Source of the DNA: Pasteuria penetrans
GTDB taxonomy: Bacteria; Bacillota; Bacilli; Thermoactinomycetales; Thermoactinomycetaceae
DNA: 64,000 nucleotides
Direction of reading: 5' to 3'
Assembly: GCF_900538055.1 (NCBI RefSeq)
Contig: NZ_UZAC03000001.1
Coordinates: 1,922,001 to 1,986,000, forward strand
Made by a program: the position numbers and the translations under genes
The notes under the pieces: generated by a model
The model's input: the letters and a program-made list of their open reading frames with translations, nothing else
The model's database searches: none
What the model was told of the DNA's origin: nothing
Part shown: positions 19,473 to 28,790 of the stretch, in pieces
Position numbering within the stretch: position 1 is the first letter of the stretch
How the letters are laid out: the number at the start of each line of letters is the position of its first letter

Positions 19473-20056
19473 TTTTGTTTTATCTTTTTTCCAAATGGTT
19501 GAGTTTTTTTCTCTTTAAGATATTTTTTGGGTTTAAAATTGTAGATGTTCATCATATGCCGCGAGAGGGTCCTGTTTTGGTATGTTCTAATCATAAGAGC
19601 AATTTTGACCCCTTTTTGTTGGGTGCCGTTCTGCCCCGGAAAGTTTTTTTCATGGCTAAGGCGGAATTGTTTCGCAGGCAGCCCTTGCGGTTTATGATGC
19701 GGCACTGGGGAGCCTTCCCTATACGGAGGGGTGCAGTCGACAAGGCTGCGATTCGTTTTTCCCTGCATCTTCTACAGCAGAGCAAAGTGGTGCTCCTTTT
19801 TCCTGGTGGTACACGCCGGGGGGGGGGGGATAGCGAGTCAGGTGGTTCCGCTTGGCGGCGGGGGATTGCATTTCTCGCCGTGCGTGCCCGGGTTCCTGTG
19901 GTACCCGTCAAGATTCAGGGTTCTTACCGGTTGTGGTGTCCGTTGCGTGTTTCCTTTGGCAGGCCCATTGTTCCTGTAGAGGGGATTTCGCAACGGCAAG
20001 CAGAGCATCGGTTGATGGAGGAATTGTTGGGGTGTATGCGCTCCCTGGGATCGTAA
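19469..20056 (+). CDS. plsC: 1-acyl-sn-glycerol-3-phosphate acyltransferase
   Basis: Membrane-associated enzyme that makes phosphatidic acid from lysophosphatidic acid. The start is taken at ATG 19469, which overlaps the cmk stop codon; an upstream in-frame TTG at 19442 is less likely. The product (about 195 residues) has an N-terminal hydrophobic segment, the catalytic block NHKSNFD (NHx4D), the substrate-binding block FPGGTRRGGG (FP-GTR type) and VPVVPVKIQGSYRLW. An extra Gly/Ser-rich stretch follows the FPGGTR block. The gene lies between cmk and rpsA, a common arrangement in Firmicutes. Confidence 0.9.
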   Translation: MILFYLFSKWLSFFLFKIFFGFKIVDVHHMPREGPVLVCSNHKSNFDPFLLGAVLPRKVFFMAKAELFRRQPLRFMMRHWGAFPIRRGAVDKAAIRFSLHLLQQSKVVLLFPGGTRRGGGDSESGGSAWRRGIAFLAVRARVPVVPVKIQGSYRLWCPLRVSFGRPIVPVEGISQRQAEHRLMEELLGCMRSLGS

Positions 20057-20135
20057 AAGTATTTGTAATGGAAAAGGTATGGGCTTGTGGTTTCATGTAT
20101 AATGGTATGTTAATATGGTGAGGAGGATGGATCGT

Positions 20136-21395
20136 ATGGTGGACGAAATGAAGGAAGGTATGTCAGATATATGCTCCTTTTCTATCGAGGAGGGGGAAAT
20201 CGTCACGGGGACGGTTTCCAGAATTGAAAAGAATCAGGCGTTGATTGATGTGGAAGGATGCGAAGTGGGTGCCATTCTGCCTATTTCAGAATTGTCGAGT
20301 CTACATGTAGATGAAGTGGGCGATGTGTTATCGGAGGGCAGTGAGATCAAGGCCAAGGTTCTGCGTTGGGACAAGGAAGAGGGAAAGTTGATTCTCTCCA
20401 AGCGGATGTTGGATGCGGAAGAGGCCTGGGATCGTTTGATGGCTCAGTATGAGAATGGTGAATTCATCAAGGTGAGGGTTGCGGAGGTTGTAAAGGGCGG
20501 CTTGGTGGTCGATCTGGGTGTGCGTGGCTTTATTCCTGCGTCCCTAGTAGAACGTCATTTTGTGGAGGATTTTTCCGATTATAAGGGACGTGAGCTAACC
20601 CTTAAGATCATTGAGATCGATCCACAGAATAATAAGCTTATTTTGTCCGCAAAAGCAGTTCAGGAGGAAGAGGCTACCCGTAAACGCAAGGAGGTATTTG
20701 AGACCCTCAAGGCAGGCGATGTGGTGGAAGGTACGGTGCAGCGTCTGGTTGATTTCGGTGCATTCATTTGCCTGGAGGACTGTGTGGATGGGCTTTGTCA
20801 TATCTCCGAGATTTGTTGGTCTAGGGTTGAGCACCCGTCTGCTGTGCTCAAGGTCGGCGATCAGGTGAAATGTAAAGTCCTGAAAATTGATCCAGAGAGG
20901 GAGCGGATCAGTCTTAGCATTAAGGAGACACAGGAGGGTCCCTGGGACGAAGCCTCGAGAAAGCTTCGTGAGGGCGATGTCGTTTCGGGTAGTGTCAAGC
21001 GTCTTGTTTCCTTTGGTGCTTTTGTGGAGGTGTGTCCGGGTGTGGAAGGGCTTGTGCATATCTCAGAAATGTCCGATTCCCACGTGGTATCCCCATCCGC
21101 TGTGCTTACTGAGGGTCAGAATGTTAATGTTAAGATCCTGAGTGTTAACGTAGCGGATCGTCGCATCAGTCTCACAATGCGGGGTGTACCTAATGATTTG
21201 GGATCATCGTTGTCCTATTGCGAGGACGGGGGTGAACCATCCTCTTGCACTATTCGTGATGACCATGACAGAGGTCATGGTAAACGTGGTACGGGGGATC
21301 GTGATGAATTCCCTGATGAACAGGACAGCGGAAATCGCTCCAATCTCAATGTGACACTCGGGGACATGTATCCTGAATTGCGCAGGTTAAAGTAA
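20136..21395 (+). CDS. rpsA: Ribosomal protein S1 homologue (four S1 domains)
   Basis: RNA-binding S1-type protein (YpfD/RpsA of Firmicutes). Four S1 domains are visible: EGEIVTGTVSRIEKNQALID, then NGEFIKVRVAEVVKGGLVVD, AGDVVEGTVQRLVDFGAFI and EGDVVSGSVKRLVSFGAFVE. Each of the last two carries the typical VEGL/VDGL-HISE element. A polar tail of about 70 residues ends in MYPELRRLK. ATG 20136 is chosen as the start because AGGAGG (20121–20126) lies 9 bases ahead; the frame is open from 20115. It lacks the six-domain layout of E. coli S1, as is normal in low-GC Gram-positives. A strong terminator follows. Confidence 0.93.
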   Translation: MVDEMKEGMSDICSFSIEEGEIVTGTVSRIEKNQALIDVEGCEVGAILPISELSSLHVDEVGDVLSEGSEIKAKVLRWDKEEGKLILSKRMLDAEEAWDRLMAQYENGEFIKVRVAEVVKGGLVVDLGVRGFIPASLVERHFVEDFSDYKGRELTLKIIEIDPQNNKLILSAKAVQEEEATRKRKEVFETLKAGDVVEGTVQRLVDFGAFICLEDCVDGLCHISEICWSRVEHPSAVLKVGDQVKCKVLKIDPERERISLSIKETQEGPWDEASRKLREGDVVSGSVKRLVSFGAFVEVCPGVEGLVHISEMSDSHVVSPSAVLTEGQNVNVKILSVNVADRRISLTMRGVPNDLGSSLSYCEDGGEPSSCTIRDDHDRGHGKRGTGDRDEFPDEQDSGNRSNLNVTLGDMYPELRRLK

Positions 21396-21418
21396 GCGGA
21401 TCTTATAAGCAGCTGGGC

Positions 21419-21451
21419 GGCCCCATCTGGGGTTGTGGGGCTGTTTTTTTT
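21419..21451 (+). terminator. Intrinsic terminator of the cmk–plsC–rpsA operon
   Basis: GCCCCA (21420–21425) pairs with TGGGGC (21436–21441), followed by eight Ts at 21444–21451. Confidence 0.85.
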
Positions 21452-21499
21452 GTGCCTTTTTATTTTCAGAGAATATAATTTTATGAGAGGAGTATCTGC

Positions 21500-22006
21500 C
21501 CGTGTAATTTCTTGTGGGGAATGCCCCATCTATGAATCTAGTCTCACCTCCTGGTAAAGCAATTGAGTAACATAATAACATTTTTTTATGACACTGTTCC
21601 TGTTTTTGTATCCCCGGGGGATTTGCCTTATATTTATAAAGGTTCCTGGTGTTCCCGCGAGAATTCGGGAAACCTGGGGCACCCACCTAATTCATCCTTA
21701 CAATCCAGAATTAGGAAAAAAACGCTCAAGGATATTCTGAGGTCCGAAGTTTGGCCAAGAGCCCGGATTTTTTGTTGTTTTTGTACGTACCATAAACAGA
21801 ATGGATCTTACTACAACACAATGTTCGTCTTCCGCGCAAGAACCTAGTAAAAATTTTATAAAAATTCATATGAAATAAGATAAATACCACGGGGATACAA
21901 AAACAGGAACAGTGTCATAAAAAAATGTTATTATGTTACTCAATTGCTTTACCAAAAGATGAGACTAGATTCATAGATAGGGCATTCCCCACAAAAAATT
22001 GCACGG
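21500..22006. repeat. Long near-perfect inverted repeat around a 267-bp core
   Basis: Left arm 21500–21619 and right arm 21887–22006, each about 120 bases, are near-perfect reverse complements. Both contain GCAATTGAGTAACATAATAA and the stretch down to the GGGGATACAAA end in opposite orientations. The core (21620–21886) has no gene but includes the repeat GGTCCGAAGTTTGGCCAAGA (21741). The structure could be an invertible segment, a MITE-like element or two copies of an IS end. It sits between the rpsA terminator and the bacteriocin-like cassette. Confidence 0.9.
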
Positions 22007-22098
22007 TCCCCATATTGTGTGGGTGTCAATGCGATGTTGATGAGGGAATCTGTTCGAATGATCGAAAATAACTGAACATATAGATTGGAGATGTTTTT

Positions 22099-22275
22099 TT
22101 GAAAAAGTATCCCATGAAAAAGCTTGCGATTGTGTCTGTCGTTTCCTTGTTTAGTACTACCCCCTTGATTTCAACAGCCAACTCAGTTCAAGCATCCCTC
22201 GGTGGGGAGCAACTTACCTTATCAGAAAACGCAATGCATGACATACTATCCTCTGAATGGATGGATAGACCCTGA
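22099..22275 (+). pseudogene. Secretion-signal start of the bacteriocin-like precursor
   Basis: Short frame with a clear Sec signal peptide: MKKYPMKKLAIVSVVSLF, a hydrophobic core, then ANSVQAS as a signal-peptidase site, continuing to a TGA at 22273. TTG 22099 follows GGAG (22087–22090); ATG 22114 is an alternative. Beyond the stop, a +1-shifted frame (DPESGVRMIEVTE) and a stop at about 22309 separate it from the larger ORF at 22325. It therefore looks like the N terminus of one formerly continuous secreted precursor. Confidence 0.55.
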
Positions 22276-22324
22276 ATCAGGAGTAAGGATGATTGAGGTA
22301 ACGGAATAAGAACTTCCCCGTGAT

Positions 22325-22915
22325 GTGTCCGAACCTATAAGGAAACACATGAAACAACCACTCAAGGAAAAATTATCAGAAAAATTGAACGAAAAAGGTA
22401 TGAAAGTGGATATTCAAAGTGCCCGATTGTCCAAACTGGTTCCAACAACGGACACTCCCGAAGAAATAAGGAATGCTTTGAAGGATTCCCCTCTGTCTGC
22501 CTATGTTATAGGGCATGCGATTGTGGACAAGGAAAGTGGGCAAAAAGTAGGTGCCTTGGTTTCCACAATTGACGGGCCACTTTCTTCTCCAATAGCTTTC
22601 GTAAAGCATAACGAAAATGGTATGGACGTCCTTTATGTTATGTCTCCTTCCTTCGAGGGTGGAGCGGGTACATGCTCAAGCCGAGCTAAGAGAGGCGTGA
22701 GCTGGGAAGATGTGGGGGATTGTTTACTGGAAGCGCTTGTTCCTGGGGGCACTGGCGGCGCTGGTAGTTCGGCGCTTTACTATCATACCGAGAGGGTTAC
22801 TAAAAAAGCCGCCAAAAAAGCAACACTTAAGATGGCTGCTAAGCTCTTCCCAGGGGATTCCCTCATACTCATTGGTGCGGAGGCTGCTGTGTGTATGTAT
22901 GATAAAAAATCGTGA
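22325..22915 (+). CDS. Bacteriocin-like precursor body (probably truncated by frameshift)
   Basis: 196 residues in two parts. The N-terminal part (PEEIRNALKDSPLSAYVIGH, AIVDKESGQKVGALVS, then a VLYVMS strand) resembles the N-terminal part of the halocin-C8-like precursor at 61752–62395, in which PLPGFFVSYPILHKKTGEHL and SVYFFSE occupy the same positions. The C-terminal part is glycine- and lysine-rich with few cysteines (EALVPGGTGGAGSS, then a KKAAKKATLKMAAK block). I infer a propeptide plus an antimicrobial core. Its signal peptide is in another frame upstream. A diverged copy of the last codons survives at 37499–37522, next to the IS. Confidence 0.5.
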   Translation: MSEPIRKHMKQPLKEKLSEKLNEKGMKVDIQSARLSKLVPTTDTPEEIRNALKDSPLSAYVIGHAIVDKESGQKVGALVSTIDGPLSSPIAFVKHNENGMDVLYVMSPSFEGGAGTCSSRAKRGVSWEDVGDCLLEALVPGGTGGAGSSALYYHTERVTKKAAKKATLKMAAKLFPGDSLILIGAEAAVCMYDKKS

Positions 22916-23132
22916 AAAAGGACAGTTGTGCCTGTTCTTAAGGAATGTAGGATGGAAATGCTAGTATATAATTAAAGGAGACTCTGGTGTGGATCATCTG
23001 GGTCAATTAGATTTTCAGGCCCAGGACCCTTTTCGGTTTTTTTATTGTGAATGTGTGGAGGAAAATGTTGATCCACAACTGTTCAACAAAAGGCTCTTAT
23101 ATGCACATTGAAAAAGGTTGTGGTCTATTGTT

Positions 23133-23516
23133 ATGCTAGGTAGAATACTCCTCAGAATGACTCTTCCCGCCTTTGTATTGGTCCTCTCTCTCACATTTCC
23201 TATTGATATCCAGGTTGCGGCTGAACCCGACCACAAAAGATCGTCAGAGATAGTTATGCCCCCCCCTACGGATGAGGCTGGATCAGAAATGAATTGGCTG
23301 GATCGACTTCCTATATCCAAGGTTTGCAAGAAAGAGTTGTTACTAGGTACCATATTTGGCGCCTTGGGGGGGCTGTATTTTTCGGTCGTAGGAAGGGTAG
23401 TAGGGGGATCCTCGTGGGTGCTTCTGTGGGAGCCGTCACCGGTGCAGCTGTGATCATTGTGGTGAGATGTGTTATTTTTGATATATTGTGGCCGGATTTA
23501 TTTCCTATATCCGCGA
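23133..23516 (+). pseudogene. Glycine-zipper membrane protein, frameshifted and truncated copy
   Basis: Near-identical to the intact gene at 36705–37280 (minus). The signal peptide and the segment NWLDRLPISKVCKKELLLG are conserved. At about 23367 it has seven Gs where the intact copy has eight, shifting the frame after ALGG; the rest (GAVFFGRRKGSRGILVG, down to DILWPDLFPIS) reads on in another frame. At 23516 it is cut off by the IS remnant, losing the second half of the protein. Confidence 0.85.
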
Positions 23517-23923
23517 TCCGCAAAGCATTCCATCCATTCCTCTACCTCTTTCAAATTCGACTGTTCCATGGTACAACGCCATGGGATCATCTGTTATCAA
23601 CCTCCTTTTTTATAGTATAAATAGGATTGTATAGAAATAACGGATGGTCCTTAAGTTTCTTTGGCAGTAATTTTCAGGTGAAACATAAAAGTTGTTTCGA
23701 ATGTACATGGGAGGAAGGGGGCACATCTTGTTTTGTGTATATATTTCAGAATATTATTATAAATATCGATGGCCCGGCCGTAATTTGGAAACCGAACTGC
23801 TATGGATAATATGATTTCGTAAAAGTATATGCAGTTATTTTTATGAATCCACAAAGGATCATTTCCCATTTTTATTGGAACCTCAAGAAACAATTGTGAA
23901 CCTTGTTAACAGCACCAGCACCA
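23517..23923 (-). mobile_element. Remnant of the IS1182-like element (left end only)
   Basis: Reverse complement of the left end of the IS at 37521–39870. It runs from the 12-bp terminal repeat (23912–23923, GCACCAGCACCA) through the AT-rich leader to the first codons of the transposase (residues equivalent to EQSNLEGIEEWIECFAD). The rest of the element is missing. Confidence 0.8.
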
Positions 23924-24471
23924 GATATTGAAATATGGGACCATAGTGGACCCAACCCCAGGGGTTGGACCGGGATCATGGTTCCATAATCGTGCATATT
24001 GTACAGGGAGATTGAATATTTACTCTACTCAGATCATAACTTTTTTATATAGTAAAATGGGTCCTGGCTTTTTGGGGGACAAACCGGTTCGTTGTGTGGG
24101 ATCCACCGGTCCCCCCAGGATCATCATGGAGTATGGGGGTGGCATTGGGAATGGATTTCCTTTGTGAAAACAGCATATTTTTTAATATTTAAATATATAT
24201 ATAATATTGTTTTTTATGGACCACATAGATGGTGTCCGTGCAGAAGCAATCCCACGATTCATACCATGCCTACTCAATAAATTATTTTATTTTTAAAAAT
24301 TTGTTTACATGGATATTTAGAGAATAAAATAATGACGTGATTGGGATGGTGACTGTTGCCGTTCCTACCATTTGCACCAACACCATGAATTATGGATTCC
24401 AAAATCCCCTATTACAGTCCTCTTGTGATAGGATAAAGATGAAAAGCATGTGGGGTTTTGTTAGGAGGGGG
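23924..24471. other. AT-rich intergenic region upstream of mqnC
   Basis: No supported gene. Confidence 0.5.
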
Positions 24472-25632
24472 ATGCATGATATGGTGAGGAACGTGGATCG
24501 TGTGTTGGAAAAGGCGTTGTGTGGTCAACGGCTCAATGAGGAAGATGCTTTGCTCCTCTGGGAATGCAAGGATATTGAGAAATTGGGACGGATTGCTCAC
24601 CAGATTCGTTTACGAAAGAATTCCCCTGATCGGGTTACTTTTGTGGTGGGTCGTAATATTAATTACACCAACGTTTGCGATACTTACTGTCGTTTTTGTG
24701 CCTTTTACCGTGCTCCTGGAAAAGAGGGGGGGTATGTACTTTCGGAGGGACAATTGGTAGAGAAGATTCGGGCTACCGTGGCGGCGGGTGGTACGGAAAT
24801 TCTGTTGCAAGGGGGTACTCATCCTGATTTGCCTTTTTCCTATTACAAGGAGCTTCTGCGGATATTTAAGAAGCATGCACCATCCCTACACATGCATGCT
24901 TTTACGGCTATTGAAATTGAAAAGATGATGGAGGTATCGGGATTGCCCCTTATGGAGGTGCTCAGGCAACTGAAGGAAGCGGGTCTCGATTCCATACCGG
25001 GTGGGGGTGCGGAAATTTTGGATGACAGCGTGCGTCGTAAGGTGAGTCCCGTTAAGGGGTCCTGGCGTCGTTGGATGCGCGTCATGCAGGCTGCTCATCG
25101 CGTGGGTCTCCACACCACAGCCACCATGGTCATCGGATTGGGTGAGAATTCCGAACAACGTGTGCAACATCTCTTGCGTTTGCGTGATGCGCAAGATTCT
25201 ACGAGGGGGTTTTTGGCTTTCATTGTTTGGACCTTCCAACCGGGTAATTCCCAATTGTCCCTCCCCAGGCTCTCCGATGCTGATTATTTGCAAGCGGTTG
25301 CTGTCGCCCGTTTGGTTCTTGACAATATTCCCCATTTTCAGTCCTCTTGGGTTACGATGGGACCCGAGATTGGTAAGCAGTCGTTGTACTACGGTTGCGA
25401 TGACTTTGGTAGCACCATGATGGAGGAGAACGTGGTATCGGCTGCGGGTACGACATACCCAATGAATGCCCGGGATGCTGTACGCTTAATCCGTGAGGCA
25501 GGATTTTTACCCGTCCAACGTAACACACGCTATGAGGATCTAAGGTGCTTCCCTGTAGGTGAGGAACCAGAGAAGGATTTTTCTTTGGGGGAGATGGGGT
25601 CTGTTTGTGGTGCTGCCTGCACAAGTTCTTGA
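24472..25632 (+). CDS. mqnC: Cyclic dehypoxanthinyl futalosine synthase
   Basis: Radical-SAM enzyme of the futalosine route to menaquinone. The CxxxCxxC cluster motif is CDTYCRFC, with NINYTNV just before it and AFYRAPGKEGGYVLS after. MqnC-type blocks follow: EILLQGGTHPDLPF, AGLDSIPGGGAEIL, HTTATMVIGLGE, FQSSWVTMGPE and CDDFGSTMMEENVVSAAG. The frame is open from 24337, but family alignment places the start near 24472–24481, just after AGGAGG (24463–24468). Length is about 386 residues. Menaquinone made this way would serve the QcrABC complex. Use of this route rather than the classical men pathway is notable for a Bacillus relative, though known in several Bacillales. Confidence 0.93.
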   Translation: MHDMVRNVDRVLEKALCGQRLNEEDALLLWECKDIEKLGRIAHQIRLRKNSPDRVTFVVGRNINYTNVCDTYCRFCAFYRAPGKEGGYVLSEGQLVEKIRATVAAGGTEILLQGGTHPDLPFSYYKELLRIFKKHAPSLHMHAFTAIEIEKMMEVSGLPLMEVLRQLKEAGLDSIPGGGAEILDDSVRRKVSPVKGSWRRWMRVMQAAHRVGLHTTATMVIGLGENSEQRVQHLLRLRDAQDSTRGFLAFIVWTFQPGNSQLSLPRLSDADYLQAVAVARLVLDNIPHFQSSWVTMGPEIGKQSLYYGCDDFGSTMMEENVVSAAGTTYPMNARDAVRLIREAGFLPVQRNTRYEDLRCFPVGEEPEKDFSLGEMGSVCGAACTSS

Positions 25633-25767
25633 CGCTCCCCCGGATGATTCGTTACAATGAAGCTCATCCTTGAGGAAATGTTGCTATCCTTTCCTACCGT
25701 ACGGTTCATAAAGGGGGCTCCTTAGAACTGGGGGATTGTGGAGCAGGGTTTAGGGAGAGGAGGGTGT

Positions 25768-27696
25768 ATGGGTACTTCTATCCGTCTACCTAATGGCACT
25801 ATACGTACATATCCGATGGCTCCTTCCGTGAGGGAGGTCGCCGAGTCGATAAGTCCATCGTTGGCCCGGAAGGCGCTTGCCGGTTCCGTGGATGATCGGT
25901 TAGTGGATCTAGCATCGCGTGTGTCGGAGGGTTCTACCGTGCGTGTTGTTACATTAGCAGACGTCGAGGGTTTGCATATATATCGGCACACGGCGGCCCA
26001 TGTTCTGGCCCAGGCTTTGCGGCGTCTCTACCCCGATGTCAAGTTGGGGATAGGGCCTGTTATTGAGGATGGTTTTTATTATGATGTGGATTTGTCCTAC
26101 TCTCTACGGTCGGAGGATCTACCCCGGGTGCAGGAGATCATGGATGATATTGTTCGTGAGGATTTTCCCATTGTACGAAGAGAGGTAACACGTGAAGAGG
26201 CTATGGAGTTCTTTGCGGATGATCCCCTCAAGATAGAGTTGATTCGTGATTTGCCCGCTGATTCCGTTCTGTCCCTCTACACGCAGGGGGAGTTTACCGA
26301 TCTTTGTCGCGGTCCTCATTTACCGACTACGGGTTGTTTGCGCGCCTTCCAATTGTTGCATGTGGCGGGCGCGTATTGGCGTGGGGATACCAGTCGACCT
26401 ATGCTACAAAGGGTGTACGGGGTTGCCTTTGCGAAGAAGAGGGAATTGGAAGATTACTTACATTTTCGTGAAGAGGCCCAGCGGCGTGATCATCGCAAAT
26501 TAGGGCGTTCTCTCCAGTTGTTTTTGTTCGTGCATGAGGCTCCTGGTATGCCTATTTATTTGCCTAAGGGGCTAGCGATTCGTGCAGAGCTGGAACAGAT
26601 GGTTCGTAGTTTTCAGGTTGGGATGGGGTACCAGGAGGTACGGACACCGACATTGATGCATCAGAGTCTGTGGGAGAGATCGGGGCATATGAAGCACTAT
26701 CATGACGACATGTATTTCACAGAGTCGGATGGTGTTCCTTATGTCCTGAAGCCAATGAATTGCCCGGCACACATGCTGATTTTTAAACACCAGTTGCGTT
26801 CCTATAGAGATTTACCTCTGCGTATTTCTGAGTTTGGTCAGGTACATCGGAACGAGTTATCGGGGGCATTAGGGGGGTTGCTCCGTGTTCGTACTTTTAC
26901 GCAGGATGATGCGCATATTTTTGTCCGGGAAGAGCAGATCGAGGATGAGGTAAGGGCCGTTCTCTCCTTGGTAGACAAAGTGTACGGGGTGTTCGGTTTT
27001 TCCTATGAGATCGAACTTTCCACGCGTCCAGATTCTTCTATGGGTGAAAGTTCTTTGTGGGAAAGGGCGGAGTGTGCCCTCCTCCGGTCAATGAAGAGGG
27101 GCGGGGTTCCCTATCAGATACGGGATGGCGAAGGTGCTTTCTATGGCCCCAAAATCGATATTCATGTTCGGGATGCTCTGCGTCGTCGTCATCAATGTGC
27201 CACGATCCAGTTGGATTTTCAGTTGCCCATTCAGTTTGATCTTGCGTACGTAGGTGAGGATAATAAGTTACACCGCCCTGTTGTCATCCACCGTGCCATT
27301 TGCGGTTCACTGGATCGTTTTCTCGCTATACTCATTGAGCACTTTGGGGGTGAGTTTCCTTTTTGGATGGCACCCGTGCAGGCAAAGGTGTTGTCTGTGG
27401 CGGCCCCCTTTATGGATTATGCACGTGAGGTGACCCATCATTTACAAGCGGCTGGGTTCCGTGTGGTTGCCGATGTACGTGAGGAGAAGTTGGGTTACAA
27501 GATTCGTGAGGGTGAACAGCAGAAGGTTCCCTTCCTGTTGGTGGTAGGTGAGAATGAGGTAGCTCGAAAAGTCGTGAATGTTCGCCAACGACAGTCCCGT
27601 CAGCAGTGGGCTTGTTCTTTGGAGCACTTGATGGAGGGTTTCCGTGTTCTGTCCGAGGATCGGGTGTTGAAATGGACAAAGGAATTTTTTGAGTGA
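25768..27696 (+). CDS. thrS: Threonyl-tRNA synthetase
   Basis: Charges tRNA-Thr. The 642-residue product has the TGS domain at the N terminus (IRLPNGTIRTYP), the editing domain with HTAAHVLAQALRRLYP, the class II core with PMNCPAHMLIFKH, RISEFGQVHRNELSGAL and RVRTFTQDDAHIF, motif 3 (VIHRAICGSLDRFLAILIEH), and the C-terminal anticodon-binding domain. ATG 25768 follows GAGAGGAGGG and gives the length of B. subtilis ThrS (643). No T-box (no AGGGTGG-type element) is visible in the 135-base leader, unlike B. subtilis thrS. infC follows 311 bases later. Confidence 0.97.
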   Translation: MGTSIRLPNGTIRTYPMAPSVREVAESISPSLARKALAGSVDDRLVDLASRVSEGSTVRVVTLADVEGLHIYRHTAAHVLAQALRRLYPDVKLGIGPVIEDGFYYDVDLSYSLRSEDLPRVQEIMDDIVREDFPIVRREVTREEAMEFFADDPLKIELIRDLPADSVLSLYTQGEFTDLCRGPHLPTTGCLRAFQLLHVAGAYWRGDTSRPMLQRVYGVAFAKKRELEDYLHFREEAQRRDHRKLGRSLQLFLFVHEAPGMPIYLPKGLAIRAELEQMVRSFQVGMGYQEVRTPTLMHQSLWERSGHMKHYHDDMYFTESDGVPYVLKPMNCPAHMLIFKHQLRSYRDLPLRISEFGQVHRNELSGALGGLLRVRTFTQDDAHIFVREEQIEDEVRAVLSLVDKVYGVFGFSYEIELSTRPDSSMGESSLWERAECALLRSMKRGGVPYQIRDGEGAFYGPKIDIHVRDALRRRHQCATIQLDFQLPIQFDLAYVGEDNKLHRPVVIHRAICGSLDRFLAILIEHFGGEFPFWMAPVQAKVLSVAAPFMDYAREVTHHLQAAGFRVVADVREEKLGYKIREGEQQKVPFLLVVGENEVARKVVNVRQRQSRQQWACSLEHLMEGFRVLSEDRVLKWTKEFFE

Positions 27697-28007
27697 GGAT
27701 GGTGTGCTCTTGCGGTTGTTCCCAGGCATCAAGGATTGGGATGGTGCGTTGAAGATTCAGGGTCAACGTGGTAAAATGACCCGGTGGTGGGTGTTCCCGG
27801 GCGAGGATTTGGGGAGCCTCTGTAAAAGGGGTTATTGTGTTAGGATGGGCCCGTGCATTTTTGTTGTATGAACCTGGTTTTAGCCAACCCTGGGACCCAG
27901 AAGAAGGTGCTGAAAATCATAATGTTTGTGGAATTTGGGAGAATAGAGCTGGGTTTTATGGTTGGTTAAGGCCCCGCATGGGAAATTATTCTCGGAGGTG
28001 GAAGGTT
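27697..28007 (+). promoter_or_regulatory. Leader region of infC–rpmI–rplT
   Basis: 311 bases between thrS and infC. In Bacillus this operon is repressed by ribosomal protein L20 binding a long-range leader structure. Here TAGCCAACC (about 27872–27880) can pair with GGTTGGTTA (about 27960–27968), which may be such a long-range helix. No clear terminator was identified, so the assignment is tentative. Confidence 0.35.
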
Positions 28008-28565
28008 ATTAGCAAGGAACAACAGCACCAGCTCAATGAGGCGATACGTGCAAGCGAGGTGCGTCTGATCGCAAAGGATGGTGAGCAGCTCGGGGTGCGC
28101 CCCTTTCGTGAAGCGCTCCAGTTAGCCCATGAAGCCAATATGGATCTGGTGAACGTTGCTCCACAAGCCAAGCCCCCTGTTTGCCGTATTATGGATTACG
28201 GGAAGTTTTGTTATGAACAAAGAAGGCGGGAGAAGGAGGCGCGTCGGAATCAACAGGTAATGCGGATGAAGGAGGTACGTCTTAGTCCATCCATTGATGA
28301 TCACGATATTCGAACGAAGTTGCGTAATGTGATTCGTTTCTTGGGTCAAGGGGATAAGGTGAAATTATCCATCCGTTTTCGGGGTAGGGAAATGGCGCAC
28401 CAGGATATAGGACGCCGTATTTTAGAGCGTGTGGCTGGGGAAGTGCGAAATATTTCCGAGGTGGAGCGCCCGCCACGTTTGGAAGGCCGACAGATGATCA
28501 TGATTCTGTCACCAAAGACCCAGCAGCAATTGGCCATCGTGGAAAAACAGCAGAAGGAAGGCTGA
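28008..28565 (+). CDS. infC: Translation initiation factor IF-3 (ATT start)
   Basis: Prevents premature 50S joining and checks start-codon choice. The upstream-extended frame has no family similarity until ISKEQQHQLNEAIRASEVRL, the true N terminus. ATT 28008 lies 6 bases after GGAGGTGG (27994–28001), so the gene starts with ATT, the rare codon used by infC in Bacillus and E. coli for autoregulation. The product (185 residues) includes PPVCRIMDYGKFCYEQ, then the C-terminal domain (KEVRLSPSIDDHDIRTKL, FLGQGDKVKLSIRFRGREM). It is the first gene of the operon with rpmI and rplT. Confidence 0.93.
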   Translation: MSKEQQHQLNEAIRASEVRLIAKDGEQLGVRPFREALQLAHEANMDLVNVAPQAKPPVCRIMDYGKFCYEQRRREKEARRNQQVMRMKEVRLSPSIDDHDIRTKLRNVIRFLGQGDKVKLSIRFRGREMAHQDIGRRILERVAGEVRNISEVERPPRLEGRQMIMILSPKTQQQLAIVEKQQKEG

Positions 28566-28571
28566 GTGGAT

Positions 28572-28766
28572 GTGGCAAAGTTGAAGACCCGTAAGTCGGC
28601 CGCCAAGCGTTTCAAGAGGACCGGGTCGGGTCGCTATAAGCGTTCGTGTGCGAACACGAGTCATCTGATGGGGCACAAGACTTCAAAACAGAAGATGCAT
28701 TTACGGGCTGGTGGAATGGTTTCCAAGTCTGACGAGGGTCGATTGAAAAAAATGTTGCCGGGTTAA
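28572..28766 (+). CDS. rpmI: Ribosomal protein L35
   Basis: Small 50S protein of 64 residues: MAKLKTRKSAAKRFKRTGSG followed by a SHLMGHKTSKQKMHLR block. GTG 28572 is preferred over GTG 28566 because it gives the conserved MAKLKT start and lies 9 bases after AAGGAAGG. It follows infC by 6 bases. Confidence 0.95.
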   Translation: MAKLKTRKSAAKRFKRTGSGRYKRSCANTSHLMGHKTSKQKMHLRAGGMVSKSDEGRLKKMLPG

Positions 28767-28790
28767 GGATGAAAATAGGGGTGTTGTTCC

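Noticed and set aside
25633-25767. T-box riboswitch before thrS
   Set aside because: No T-box core or terminator/antiterminator pair is visible in the 135-base leader.
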